Source: Qipengyuania gelatinilytica (GTDB lineage: Bacteria; Pseudomonadota; Alphaproteobacteria; Sphingomonadales; Sphingomonadaceae). Taken from it: a stretch of DNA of 64,000 nt. A program made the translations under genes and the position numbers. The DNA lies in NCBI RefSeq assembly GCF_019711315.1, contig NZ_CP081294.1, positions 682,001-746,000 on the forward strand, in the 5' to 3' direction. The notes beneath the pieces were generated by a model that was given only the letters and a program-made list of their open reading frames with translations, was not told where the DNA came from and did not search any database. Positions within the stretch are counted from its first letter, which is position 1, and the number at the start of each line of letters is the position of its first letter. Shown here piece after piece: positions 9,677-17,869 of the stretch.

Positions 9677-9813
9677 TTGCGTTTCGCCTTTTCACGGCGC
9701 GCTTCGGCGCGCCTCATTGCGATCCAGCTCCATGCGATCATGGCCAGTGTCCCGGCCACGCCGATTGCATAGGCGGCATAGACGAAAGTCCATTGGTCGA
9801 GTGCCTCGCGCAT
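9673..9813 (-). CDS. ccmD: Heme exporter accessory protein CcmD (46 aa)
   Basis: This very short gene is read directly from the complement: M-R-E-A-L-D-Q-W-T-F-V-Y-A-A-Y-A-I-G-V-A then a hydrophobic helix, ending in a strongly basic tail (RRAEARREKAKRK). One transmembrane helix plus a basic cytosolic tail is the CcmD pattern. CcmD links CcmE to CcmC and promotes release of holo-CcmE. Start overlaps the ccmC stop (TGATG) and its stop overlaps the ccmE ATG (ATGA). The exact fit between ccmC and ccmE makes the call strong despite the size. Confidence 0.9.
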   Translation of the reverse strand: MREALDQWTFVYAAYAIGVAGTLAMIAWSWIAMRRAEARREKAKRK

Positions 9814-10535
9814 CAGTCGGCCTCCATCGCACGGCGGCGCAGGCGCGCCTCAGCCTGGATATCGGCAAGGAGTGCGCGCATGCGGGCCAGCACGACACCG
9901 CCGAAGATCAGCGAGAATCCGAGCACCGCGACGAGCAGCGGCATGAGGAAAACGCCGTCGATTGCGCTCTTGCCCATGGTGATGCTGGGTGGCTGGTGCA
10001 GCGAATTCCACCACACGACGCTGCGGTTGATGATCGGGATGTTCACCGCACCCAGCAGTCCGAAAATTGCCGGAATGCGGGCGGAAATGCCCTCGCGCTG
10101 GGCCGCCTGCGCCAAGGCGATATAGGCAACGTAGAGGAAGGCAAGAACCAGCATCGAGGTCAGCCTGCCGTCCCAGACCCACCACGCGCCCCAGGTCGGG
10201 CGGCCCCATATGGAACCGGTCACGAGGCAGATGATCGTGAAGATGAGGCCCGGGACAGCTGCACCGCGTGCCGCGATGGCCGCCAAAGGGTGCCGCCAGA
10301 CGAGGAAAACGAGACTGGAAACCGCGATCGCGGTCCACCCGCCCATACCGAGCCATGCAGTCGGCACGTGGATAAAAATGATCCGTACCGTTTCGCCCAT
10401 CAGCCGGTCGGGCGGAACCTGCGTGAAACCCCAGAACAGCGCCGCTGCAGTAAGCAGCAGGCCGCCGACCAGCAGGACCGGAGTCAACCAGCCAGCAAGG
10501 GCCAGAAAGCGTTTGGGATTGGCGAAACCGTGCAT
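9813..10535 (-). CDS. ccmC: Heme transporter/handling protein CcmC
   Basis: The 240-aa protein has six hydrophobic segments. The WWD motif WGAWWVWDGR (about 115-124) is flanked by the two conserved heme-liganding histidines, H56 (FIHVP) and H180 (NSLHQPPS). CcmC loads heme onto CcmE. It is the first gene of the ccmCDEFGHI series on this strand. The CcmAB ATPase genes that often precede ccmC are not adjacent; a dehydrogenase gene lies upstream instead. Confidence 0.96.
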   Translation of the reverse strand: MHGFANPKRFLALAGWLTPVLLVGGLLLTAAALFWGFTQVPPDRLMGETVRIIFIHVPTAWLGMGGWTAIAVSSLVFLVWRHPLAAIAARGAAVPGLIFTIICLVTGSIWGRPTWGAWWVWDGRLTSMLVLAFLYVAYIALAQAAQREGISARIPAIFGLLGAVNIPIINRSVVWWNSLHQPPSITMGKSAIDGVFLMPLLVAVLGFSLIFGGVVLARMRALLADIQAEARLRRRAMEAD

Positions 10536-10590
10536 GTCGAAAGCCGTGGGGCCAGCCTATTGCAGTAGCGGCCTCAACGGGCAAGCATGA

Positions 10591-11655
10591 TCAGCGTCCG
10601 ATCAGTTCCTGCGCCATCTTGTCTGCCACCTGGTCGGGCGAATTGCCGCTCGCATCGCTTTCCTGCCAGATCTGTTCGAGCCGGCCCGGAATCAGCGCAA
10701 TCCGCTTGCGAACTTCGTTGATGTCACAGGGCGCGCCGTTGTTGCGGCACAGGTATTCGAGCGTGACCGAGATGATGCCGCCGGCATTGATGACATAATC
10801 CGGCGCGTAGAGGATGCCCCGCTTGGCCAGCATGGGACCGTGCTCGGGACGCTTCAGCTGGTTGTTCGCACCGCCGGCCACGATCTTGCAGTCGAGACGG
10901 GCAATGCCTTCGTCATCGAGGATCGCGCCAAGGGCATTGGGCGAGAAGACGTCGCAAGCGACCGACATGACAGCATCGGACGCAACTGTGTCGGCGCCGA
11001 TTTCACTGGCCAGTGCCTCGCAACGGTCTTCGTGGATGTCGGCCAGCGTCAGCTTCGCGCCTTCCTTGGCGAGCAGTCGGGCGACACCGCCGCCAACGCT
11101 GCCGGTGCCCTGGATGGCGACATGGACGCCTTCCATGCTGTCCTTGCCGAGCTTGTGCTTCACTGCGGCCTTGATGCCGTGGAAGATGCCGAGTGCGGTG
11201 AAAGGACCCGGATCGCCGCCAGCTGCGTTTTCGCCGTCGACCGGAAGGCCGGATACATACTGCGTTCGCTCGGCAACCGCAGCCATGTCCGCTTCGGAAA
11301 TACCGACATCTTCGGCGGTGACATATTGTCCGCCCAGAGCGTCGACCGCGTCGGCAAATGCCGCGAGCATTTCAGGGGTCTTGGTTTTGTCGGCATCGGC
11401 CAGGATCACGGCCTTGCCGCCACCCATGGGCAGGCCGGCCATCGCGTTCTTGTAGCTCATGCCGCGCGACAGACGCAGCGCATCGCGCATCGCATCGCCG
11501 GGTTCTGCATAGTGCCAGAACCGGGTTCCGCCCGCGCCGGGGCCGAGATGGGTCGAATGGAGTGCGATAATCGCAGTCAGGCCGCTCTTCGCGTCGCGCA
11601 CAAGCTGTACCAGCTCGTGATCGTCATAGTCCGCTTCGGTCCAGAATGCAGTCAT
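10591..11655 (-). CDS. Leucine dehydrogenase-like (Glu/Leu/Phe/Val dehydrogenase)
   Basis: A 354-aa NAD-dependent amino acid dehydrogenase. K69 in SYKNAMAGLPMGGGK binds the substrate carboxylate, K81 is the catalytic lysine, and GTGSVGGG (183-190) forms the Rossmann nucleotide loop. Length and motif spacing match leucine dehydrogenase (about 360 aa) rather than glutamate dehydrogenase (above 410 aa); Val or Phe as preferred substrate is possible. ATG at 11655 has a GAGAGG ribosome site 6 nt upstream. The reading frame continues upstream through the tRNA-His gene, which cannot be coding. It probably deaminates branched-chain amino acids. Confidence 0.85.
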   Translation of the reverse strand: MTAFWTEADYDDHELVQLVRDAKSGLTAIIALHSTHLGPGAGGTRFWHYAEPGDAMRDALRLSRGMSYKNAMAGLPMGGGKAVILADADKTKTPEMLAAFADAVDALGGQYVTAEDVGISEADMAAVAERTQYVSGLPVDGENAAGGDPGPFTALGIFHGIKAAVKHKLGKDSMEGVHVAIQGTGSVGGGVARLLAKEGAKLTLADIHEDRCEALASEIGADTVASDAVMSVACDVFSPNALGAILDDEGIARLDCKIVAGGANNQLKRPEHGPMLAKRGILYAPDYVINAGGIISVTLEYLCRNNGAPCDINEVRKRIALIPGRLEQIWQESDASGNSPDQVADKMAQELIGR

Positions 11656-11710
11656 CAGCCTCTCGCCCCTTTGGATAAGGTATTTGTATACCCGGTGCGA
11701 AGGGAGAAAA

Positions 11711-11787
11711 TGGGGCGATCGACGGGGTTCGAACCCGCGACCTCCGGTACCACAAACCGGCGCTCTAACCAACTGAGCTACGATCGC
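11711..11787 (-). tRNA. tRNA-His (GTG)
   Basis: The reverse complement folds as a complete cloverleaf: acceptor GCGATCG/CGATCGC, D arm around GCTCAGTTGGTTAGAGC, anticodon stem CCGGT with loop containing GTG, T arm with GGTTCGAAC, and an encoded CCA (11711-11713). A genomic G at 11788 can pair with C73 (11714), giving the normal G-1:C73 identity pair. The 327-bp interval between the dehydrogenase start and the following + strand gene otherwise holds no clear feature. Confidence 0.96.
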
Positions 11788-11981
11788 CACATGCCCCCGG
11801 AACGCTGCCGGGAAGGCGGCACATATACGCGAGCGGCGGGCCGTCAACCCGCCTTGCGCAACGGCGCGTGCCTGTTGCACAACGAGGCCGATATGGGAAG
11901 CGAAAAAGCGTTTCAACCCTCACTTGCGCAACTATCTTTCTCGGCTTGATAGCGCGTTGCGAGCGTTTATCGTGCAATCCC

Positions 11982-12617
11982 ATGAATGCCCCGGGCGAAT
12001 CCTCTGCCGAATGGCTGCTGTCGAGACCCGGCGTGCAGCGTATCCCGAGCGACAAGCTCGAGCTGTTCCAGATGCGCGATTTTCTCGGGCAGGACCTGCG
12101 CGAACAGATCATCGCGCTGATCGAAAAGGACCGCCGGCCATCCACCCTCGCCGATGCAGGCGATGATCACTACTTCCGCACCAGCGAGACCTGCGATCTC
12201 GATGCCGGGGAACCGGCTGTCCGCGAGCTGGAGGCGATGCTCACTGCGCTGAACGGTATCGACCCGGCCTATGGCGAACCGCTGCAGGGCCAGCGCTATG
12301 ACGTCGGGCAGGAATTCAAGCCGCATTGCGACTATTTCAATCGCGGCGGTCAGGATTGGGAGAAATACTGCTCGGTCGCCGGGCAGCGCACCTGGACCTT
12401 CATGATCTACCTCAACGAGGTCGAGGCTGGCGGGGCAACGCGGTTCAAGGCGGTTAAAAAGACCTTCCAGCCGGAAGCCGGCAAGCTGGTCTGCTGGAAC
12501 AACATGCGGCCCGACGGGCGGGAGAACCCCAATACCATCCATCACGGGATGAAGGTTCGCAAGGGCGTCAAATATGTGATTACCAAATGGTATCGCGAGA
12601 AGGAGTGGGGCTGGTGA
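11982..12617 (+). CDS. 2-oxoglutarate/Fe(II) oxygenase, prolyl-4-hydroxylase-like
   Basis: This 211-aa protein has a P4Hc-type double-stranded beta-helix. Iron ligands are H115 and D117 (PHCDYF) and H188 in HHGMKVRKGVK, and K197 is placed to bind the 2-oxoglutarate carboxylate. YLNEVEAGGATRF is a conserved strand of the family. Its target may be a protein prolyl residue, but this is not shown. Start ATG 11982 fits the conserved N terminus; no strong ribosome site is seen. It overlaps the next gene by 4 nt (GTGA), so both are co-translated. Confidence 0.85.
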   Translation: MNAPGESSAEWLLSRPGVQRIPSDKLELFQMRDFLGQDLREQIIALIEKDRRPSTLADAGDDHYFRTSETCDLDAGEPAVRELEAMLTALNGIDPAYGEPLQGQRYDVGQEFKPHCDYFNRGGQDWEKYCSVAGQRTWTFMIYLNEVEAGGATRFKAVKKTFQPEAGKLVCWNNMRPDGRENPNTIHHGMKVRKGVKYVITKWYREKEWGW

Positions 12618-13036
12618 TCGAGGCTGGAAAATCGCTTGCGGGAGGCTGTCACTGCGGGACCGTCCGCTTCCGCCTGACCGTGCCGGAAAACGCGGTCGTC
12701 CGGCGCTGCAATTGTTCGATCTGCGCGATGAAGGGCGTCGTCATGCTCGACGTTCCCATGACATCGCTGGACATAACGCAGGGCGAAGAGGCGCTGACAC
12801 TTTACACTTTCGGAAGCGGGCAGGCGAAACATCGCTTCTGCTCGAAATGCGGCATCCACACCTTCCACCAGTTGCGATCGGAACCCGACCATTACGGCGT
12901 GAACATGGCCTGCGTGGACGGCATCTCGATCTACGAAATCCCGGAAGTACCGGTGTTCAACGGCCAGCGGCATCCCGGCGACGGCAACGCCTATGAATAT
13001 GCGGGCGTGCTGCGTTTCGAACCGACGGACTATTGA
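12614..13036 (+). CDS. GFA family (glutathione-dependent formaldehyde-activating-like) zinc protein
   Basis: The 140-aa protein has the GFA zinc layout: C12-H-C14, C32-x-C34-x2-C37 and C76-x2-C79, binding two zinc ions. Start is GTG 12614, overlapping the preceding oxygenase stop. GFA was named for glutathione-formaldehyde adduct formation, but most members have unknown substrates, and the activity of this one is not predictable. Coupling to the 2-oxoglutarate oxygenase is noteworthy because such oxygenases can release formaldehyde during demethylation; that link is inference. Confidence 0.85.
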   Translation: MIEAGKSLAGGCHCGTVRFRLTVPENAVVRRCNCSICAMKGVVMLDVPMTSLDITQGEEALTLYTFGSGQAKHRFCSKCGIHTFHQLRSEPDHYGVNMACVDGISIYEIPEVPVFNGQRHPGDGNAYEYAGVLRFEPTDY

Positions 13037-13106
13037 TCCCCATCAAATTCACTGCCCGGAAGAACTGCTAGAATGCCCTCATTCTCAGGCGAAGAAGGGC
13101 TTAGGC

Positions 13107-13424
13107 ATGGACCAGTTCAAGAAAATCCGGACGCAGTTGGAGAACCGGCTCGCAGACCTTCTTGAGAGGGCCGAAGTGATCGAGGACGACCTGCGCCATC
13201 CGCTCGACGCCGATTCGAGCGAGCAGGCAGTGGACCTAGCCGATGACGAGGCGCTGGAGGGCGTGGACGAAGTACTGCGCAAGGAAATCTCGCAGATCCG
13301 CATGGCGCTGCAGAGGATCGAGAATGGCACCTACGGGACCTGTGTAACCTGCGGCAAGGACATCGCCAAAGCCCGCCTCGAAGCACGCCCGATCGCCACC
13401 CGCTGCATCGACTGCGCTGCCTGA
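13107..13424 (+). CDS. DksA/TraR-type C4 zinc-finger protein (short)
   Basis: A 105-aa protein with an N-terminal coiled coil (about 5-70) containing an acidic tip (DLADDEA), then a C-terminal C4 zinc finger: C79-x2-C82 and C100-x2-C103. DksA family proteins enter the RNA polymerase secondary channel. It is shorter than DksA (about 150 aa) and resembles the extra DksA-like paralogues of alphaproteobacteria. The ATG is preceded by GAAGAAGGG. A strong hairpin terminator follows the stop. Confidence 0.85.
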   Translation: MDQFKKIRTQLENRLADLLERAEVIEDDLRHPLDADSSEQAVDLADDEALEGVDEVLRKEISQIRMALQRIENGTYGTCVTCGKDIAKARLEARPIATRCIDCAA

Positions 13425-13435
13425 AGCGCAACGAA

Positions 13436-13464
13436 AAAGGGCGGCCCTGCAAGGACCGCCCTTT
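13436..13464. terminator. Bidirectional hairpin terminator between DksA-like gene and rpmE
   Basis: Arms AAAGGGCGG (13436-13444) and CCGCCCTTT (13456-13464) form a perfect 9-bp stem with an 11-nt loop. The A/T tracts sit at the stem base on both sides, so it can serve the + strand DksA-like gene and the convergent rpmE gene. The position, 12 nt after one stop and 27 nt before the other, supports this. Confidence 0.8.
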
Positions 13465-13490
13465 GAAACTTGTCGCTACTCGCGAACAGC

Positions 13491-13715
13491 TTACTTCTTG
13501 AGCGTGAGCCCGCCGAAGCGCTTGTTGAAGGCTGCAACGCGGCCGCCTTCCTGAAGCTGCTGCTTGCCGCCGGTCCATGCCGGGTGGCTGGTGGGGTCGA
13601 TGTCGAGCGTCAGCGTGTCGCCTTCGCTGCCCCAGGTCGAGCGCGTCTGGAATTCGGTACCATCGGTCATCTTGACCGTGATCATGTGGTAATCGGGGTG
13701 ACCTTCGGCCTTCAT
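13491..13715 (-). CDS. rpmE: 50S ribosomal protein L31
   Basis: A 74-aa protein starting [19 protein letters not shown], with the conserved TRSTWG and [12 protein letters not shown] segments of L31. It has no cysteine at all, so it is of the zinc-free (C-minus) kind rather than the CXC...CXXC kind. It is monocistronic, between its own terminator and the fabZ 3' end. Zinc-free L31 can be constitutive in alphaproteobacteria; whether a zinc-binding paralogue exists elsewhere cannot be seen. Confidence 0.95.
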   Translation of the reverse strand: MKAEGHPDYHMITVKMTDGTEFQTRSTWGSEGDTLTLDIDPTSHPAWTGGKQQLQEGGRVAAFNKRFGGLTLKK

Positions 13716-13809
13716 GATAAACGTCCTTCTAGCTTCGGAACGGTTCCGACCGGTCCAGCTGTGTTGGGAAAGGCTGCGCCCTTAGCGGCGCTACCCAAGA
13801 TTCGCAAGG

Positions 13810-14262
13810 TTATTCGGGAGCGTCGGCGATCATGGCGGTGAAGCTGACTTCGCAGGTGACCTTGCCATCGACGCTGGCCTCGCCTGCAAACTTGCAGACG
13901 CGGGCGCGTTTCTGGACGAAGCTGGCCTTGAGGTCGAGCAAGACGCCCGGCGTCACGGGAGCGCGGAACTTCGCGTTTTCGATCGCCATGAAATAGACGA
14001 GCTTGCCCGATCCGGCGAGGCCGAGGCTTTCAACCGCGAGCACGCCTGCAGCCTGTGCCAGCGCCTCGATCTGAAGGACGCCGGGCATGATCGGCGCACC
14101 AGGGAAATGACCCTGGAAGAAGTCTTCGTTGAAGCTGACTGCCTTTACCGCGTGGATGCGCTCGTCGGGGACGAGCTCGGCCACACGGTCGACGAGCAGC
14201 AGGGGATAGCGGTGCGGAAGGCGCTTGAGCACCTCGACGACGTCGAAACCGGTATCGCTCAT
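13810..14262 (-). CDS. fabZ: 3-hydroxyacyl-ACP dehydratase FabZ
   Basis: FabZ dehydrates (3R)-hydroxyacyl-ACP in fatty acid elongation. The 150-aa hot-dog protein carries catalytic H52 ([11 protein letters not shown]) and E66 (IEALAQ), and [12 protein letters not shown] near the N terminus. ATG 14262 has AGGGGA 5 nt upstream; upstream in-frame sequence is low-complexity Ser/Arg and overlaps ompH, so it is rejected. It is the last gene of the rseP-bamA-ompH-fabZ series. lpxD, often between ompH and fabZ in other Gram-negatives, is absent here. Confidence 0.95.
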   Translation of the reverse strand: MSDTGFDVVEVLKRLPHRYPLLLVDRVAELVPDERIHAVKAVSFNEDFFQGHFPGAPIMPGVLQIEALAQAAGVLAVESLGLAGSGKLVYFMAIENAKFRAPVTPGVLLDLKASFVQKRARVCKFAGEASVDGKVTCEVSFTAMIADAPE

Positions 14263-14284
14263 ATCCCCTGCTCCCTTGTCTGGC

Positions 14285-14971
14285 TTAGCGGCCGCTCGGC
14301 TGGGCCGGCTGCTGCTGTGCCTGCTGCTGCTGCGCCTGCTGCTGGCGGGCGGCGGCAATCAGGCGGATCTGCTGGACCTGCTGGAACGCGGCAACTGCCT
14401 GCTGCGACGGCTGCCAGCCCTGCGGAGGAGTAATCTGGACCGCAACCGGCGCGGCGTTCATCGAATCGAGAACCTTCTGATTGATGTTCGCAGCCTGGTT
14501 CGACCAGACCAGCGAATCAGGCGAAAGGACCGCCACGATGTTGTTCTGGGTAATCACCGCTTCGAGAGCGGTGCCGTACTGGTTGAGGACCTGCTCGACC
14601 GCGTAGACGCGAGCTGCGTCGAGACGGTTCGAAAGCTGGCCGAGTTCCTGGTCGAGCGCTTGGACCTGCTGCGCCTGGGTCGTACCCTGGTAGGCCTGCA
14701 ACTCGGTCTGGTTGAGCTGGCCGTCACCGTCGGTGTCGAACGGCTGCACCAGCGCCTGGCGCTGCTGGCTCTTCTGCTGGAGCGAGGTGATGTCCGCTGC
14801 GTAGGTAGTGCTGATCTGCTGGTACGCGGTGTTCAGCGCGTTGCTGAAGGCGATCGTAGCCGGGGCATTGGCAACGGCGATGTTACCCGAAACCTGCGCA
14901 GCGGCGGGGGTAGCGGCAAGGGCCGCACCGGCGAGGCTCGCAGCGGCAAGGGTCTTGGTGAGAAGTTTCAT
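14285..14971 (-). CDS. OmpH/Skp-family periplasmic chaperone
   Basis: A 228-aa exported protein with a signal peptide (cleavage near ATPAAAQ, about residue 26) and a long helical region (about 45-140) as in the Skp tentacles. The C-terminal tail is strikingly Gln-rich (repeated QQQAQ units). Skp/OmpH holds unfolded outer-membrane proteins on the way to BamA. The first base of the start codon complement is shared with the bamA stop (TAATG). The poly-Gln tail is unusual compared with enterobacterial Skp. Confidence 0.88.
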   Translation of the reverse strand: MKLLTKTLAAASLAGAALAATPAAAQVSGNIAVANAPATIAFSNALNTAYQQISTTYAADITSLQQKSQQRQALVQPFDTDGDGQLNQTELQAYQGTTQAQQVQALDQELGQLSNRLDAARVYAVEQVLNQYGTALEAVITQNNIVAVLSPDSLVWSNQAANINQKVLDSMNAAPVAVQITPPQGWQPSQQAVAAFQQVQQIRLIAAARQQQAQQQQAQQQPAQPSGR

Positions 14972-17733
14972 TAGAATTGCGTTCCTACGTTGAAGGAAAG
15001 GGTTTTGGTGTCGTCACCCGGCTGCGTTTTAATGGCATGCGATAGATCGATCCTGAACGGACCGAAGGGCGAGTTCCAGTTCACACCGATACCCACGGTG
15101 ATACGGGGGCTCGGGCTGTCGCCGAGCAGGACTTCCTTATAGAAGCCGTTGGGGTCGAGCACGACGTCGTTCGGATTACCGTCGGCATCGACTGCATCGA
15201 ACGTATTGCCCGTGGTCGGGAAATCGTCGCTCGGATCGTCGGGCGTGCCGTTATTGTCGATGACCGGGTTGCCGTCCGCATCGTAGAGCGGGCCGAAGAA
15301 GACCGCCCGTCCGAACTGCGTCTGCTGGAAGCTGTTCGGGAAGTCGGCGAGGATCGGGCGGTCGATCGCGAAGAGCGAGCCGACATCAGCCCAGATCGAC
15401 GGGCGCAGGCCCATTTCACGCGCACCCGAACCGAGCGGGATTTCGAGCTCCGCACGGCCGAGATAGTAGGCACGGCCGCCAAGTGCATCGTCGAACTGGT
15501 TGTTGTCGATCGCGCGGAATTCCTCGATCGTCTGCAGCGTGCGTGGCGTGGTCGGATCGCTGTCGAGATCCTGGTAGCGCAGGCGGACGACGCGCGGGCC
15601 GAGGCCGCGAATGTCGAAGCCGCGGAACTGCGATTCGCCGAGGAAGAACCGGTCGGTCAGGCGAACGTCGTCGAAGCCCGGGTTGGGATTGTCCTTGAGC
15701 GCATGGATCCAGCCGCCTTCAGCATTGAGCGAGAAGATGAAGCCGCTGCCGAGCGGGAACCACTTGCCCATCTGCGCACGCATTCTGGCATATCTCACGT
15801 CGCCGCCGAGACCCGCGAATTCGGTCGTGACCGAGATACGCTCGCCGCGCGTCGGGCGGAGGCGGCTGTCGAGCGAATCGTAGTTCAGCGTCAGGCCGAC
15901 GATCGACGAAGTACGCTGGCCGACCGCTTCGCAAACGAAGCGCGAGCCGACGCATTCCTCGATGCCGTCTCCATTGGTGTCGCTGAAGAAGTTCGAACCG
16001 ACGGTGATGTCTTCGTAGTTGAAGGTGTAGCTGCCGATCAGCGCCATGTATTCGGTCAGCGGAACGCCGGCGCGCATCTGGAAGCCGGTCGTCGCCTGCT
16101 TGTAACGGTTGCTGGCGAAGGTGAAGCGCTCGTTGTCGAATTCGCGGTGGTAGATATCCGCGCCCATTGAGACGTTGCGGTCGAAGACGTAAGGCTCGGA
16201 AAAGCTGACGTTGGCCGACTTCGAATAACGCGAATAGTTCAGGCTGAGACCGATGGTCTGGCCGCGACCGCGGAAGTTGCGCTGGCGGATCGAGCCGGCG
16301 AGGATGAACTGTTCGATCGACGAGAAACCTGCCGAGAGCTGGAGTTCGCCCGTCGGCTGCTCCTCGATATTCGCCTCGAGGATGATGCGGTCGGGCGCGC
16401 TGCCTTCGACCTGCGAGATCTCGAAGTTTTCCTGGAAGAAGCCGAGCGACTTGATGCGTGCTTCCGAACGCTTGATCGCGAGGCTGTTGAAGGCATCGCC
16501 TTCCGCCACACGGAATTCGCGGCGCACGACCTTGTCCTGCGTCAGCGTATTGCCGTTCACGTCGATACGCTCGACATAGACGCGCGGTGCTTCGCGCAGG
16601 GAAAATGTAACGTCCATCGTCAGGTCGTCGGGATTGCGGCGGAACTCCGGACGGACATCGGCAAAGGCATAGCCGAAGGTACCGGCAAGGTCGGTCAGCT
16701 GTTCGACCGTGTCTTCGACACGCTGTGCATCGTACCAGTCGCCGGTCTGCATCGGCAGGCGCTGCGTCATGGAGTCGCTATCGAAGTCGCGCAGTTCGCT
16801 TTCGACCTTCACCTCGCCGAACTTATAGCGCTCGCCCTCTTCCACCACATAGGTGATGATGAAGTCTTCCTTGTCGGGCGTGAGCTCGGCCACGGCGGAC
16901 ACGACACGGAAATCGGCATAGCCCTGCGTCAGGTAGAAAGTACGCAGCTGCTGCTGGTCGAAGGCCAGGCGATCGGGGTCGTAGCTGGTGTTCGAGCTGA
17001 GGAAGGTCAGCAGGCGCGCTTCCTTCGTGACCATCTCGCCCTTCAGATCGCCATCGGAGAACTGCTCGTTACCGATGATGTTGATCTGGCGAACCTTGGA
17101 CTTGGGACCTTCGTTGATTTCGAAGACGATATCCACGCGGTTCTGGCTGAGCTGGACAAGCTGGGGTTCGACCGTTGCGGCGAAACGGCCCTGCCGCTTG
17201 TAGAGCTCGATGATGCGCGACACGTCGGCGCGCACCTTCGAACGGGTATAGATCTGGCGCGGGGCGAGGCGGATTTCCGGCAGGATCTTGTCCGCCTTGA
17301 TACGCTCGTTACCTTCCAGGAGGATGCGGTTGATGACCGGGTTCTCGACCACCGAGATGACGACATTGCCGCCTTCGTTCACGACGCTGACGTTCGAGAA
17401 CAGCTCGGTCGCGTAGAGGTCCTTGAGGACCTGGTCACCGGCGGCCTGGGTGTAGGGATCGCCGGGACGAAGGCGGATGTACGACAGGATGGTCTGCGGC
17501 TCGAGGCGCTGGGCACCTGCCACTGCAATGGTCCGCACGACATCCTGCTGCTGGAGCGAAGTGGGCTGTCCAGCCTGCGCCGCGCCCTGCCCTTCGGCGG
17601 TCGCATCGGCGCCGGTTTCCTGCGCCATCGCCGTCACCGGCAGTGCGCCCAGAACGGTGCCTGCCAGGAGGCCGGCCATCACGCGCTTGCTGCGCAGTTT
17701 CGCTTCGCTTGCGGAAGTCGCAATTCCAGTCAT
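14971..17733 (-). CDS. bamA: Outer membrane protein assembly factor BamA
   Basis: BamA inserts beta-barrel proteins into the outer membrane. About 920 aa: signal peptide (GTVLGALPVTAMAQ), five POTRA repeats (about 60-400; VVENPVINRILLEGNERIK opens POTRA2), then a 16-strand barrel with the VRLRYQDLDSD/ESQFRGFDIRG region and a C-terminal aromatic residue (NVGTQF). An Asp/Gly/Asn-rich extracellular loop (DADGNPVIDNNGTPDDPSDD, about 15170-15290) is an elaborate surface loop. Start uncertain: ATG 17733 chosen, ATG 17766 also possible; neither has a strong ribosome site. Confidence 0.95.
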   Translation of the reverse strand: MTGIATSASEAKLRSKRVMAGLLAGTVLGALPVTAMAQETGADATAEGQGAAQAGQPTSLQQQDVVRTIAVAGAQRLEPQTILSYIRLRPGDPYTQAAGDQVLKDLYATELFSNVSVVNEGGNVVISVVENPVINRILLEGNERIKADKILPEIRLAPRQIYTRSKVRADVSRIIELYKRQGRFAATVEPQLVQLSQNRVDIVFEINEGPKSKVRQINIIGNEQFSDGDLKGEMVTKEARLLTFLSSNTSYDPDRLAFDQQQLRTFYLTQGYADFRVVSAVAELTPDKEDFIITYVVEEGERYKFGEVKVESELRDFDSDSMTQRLPMQTGDWYDAQRVEDTVEQLTDLAGTFGYAFADVRPEFRRNPDDLTMDVTFSLREAPRVYVERIDVNGNTLTQDKVVRREFRVAEGDAFNSLAIKRSEARIKSLGFFQENFEISQVEGSAPDRIILEANIEEQPTGELQLSAGFSSIEQFILAGSIRQRNFRGRGQTIGLSLNYSRYSKSANVSFSEPYVFDRNVSMGADIYHREFDNERFTFASNRYKQATTGFQMRAGVPLTEYMALIGSYTFNYEDITVGSNFFSDTNGDGIEECVGSRFVCEAVGQRTSSIVGLTLNYDSLDSRLRPTRGERISVTTEFAGLGGDVRYARMRAQMGKWFPLGSGFIFSLNAEGGWIHALKDNPNPGFDDVRLTDRFFLGESQFRGFDIRGLGPRVVRLRYQDLDSDPTTPRTLQTIEEFRAIDNNQFDDALGGRAYYLGRAELEIPLGSGAREMGLRPSIWADVGSLFAIDRPILADFPNSFQQTQFGRAVFFGPLYDADGNPVIDNNGTPDDPSDDFPTTGNTFDAVDADGNPNDVVLDPNGFYKEVLLGDSPSPRITVGIGVNWNSPFGPFRIDLSHAIKTQPGDDTKTLSFNVGTQF

Positions 17734-17869
17734 CGACAAGGGAGTTCCCGTCCTCAAATAATCCATCGGCCTGCGCCCTGCGGAGGCCAGTTGGCCCCCT
17801 GCCCGATGCAGGCCGTCCAATCAAGCCGTGTGGCACCCAAGCAGGCACCAGACACGACCCTGTCCCCGC

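Noticed and set aside
11656..11916. N-terminal extension of the dehydrogenase through the tRNA-His gene
   Set aside because: The extension would translate the tRNA itself; the conserved protein begins at ATG 11655 with a ribosome site.
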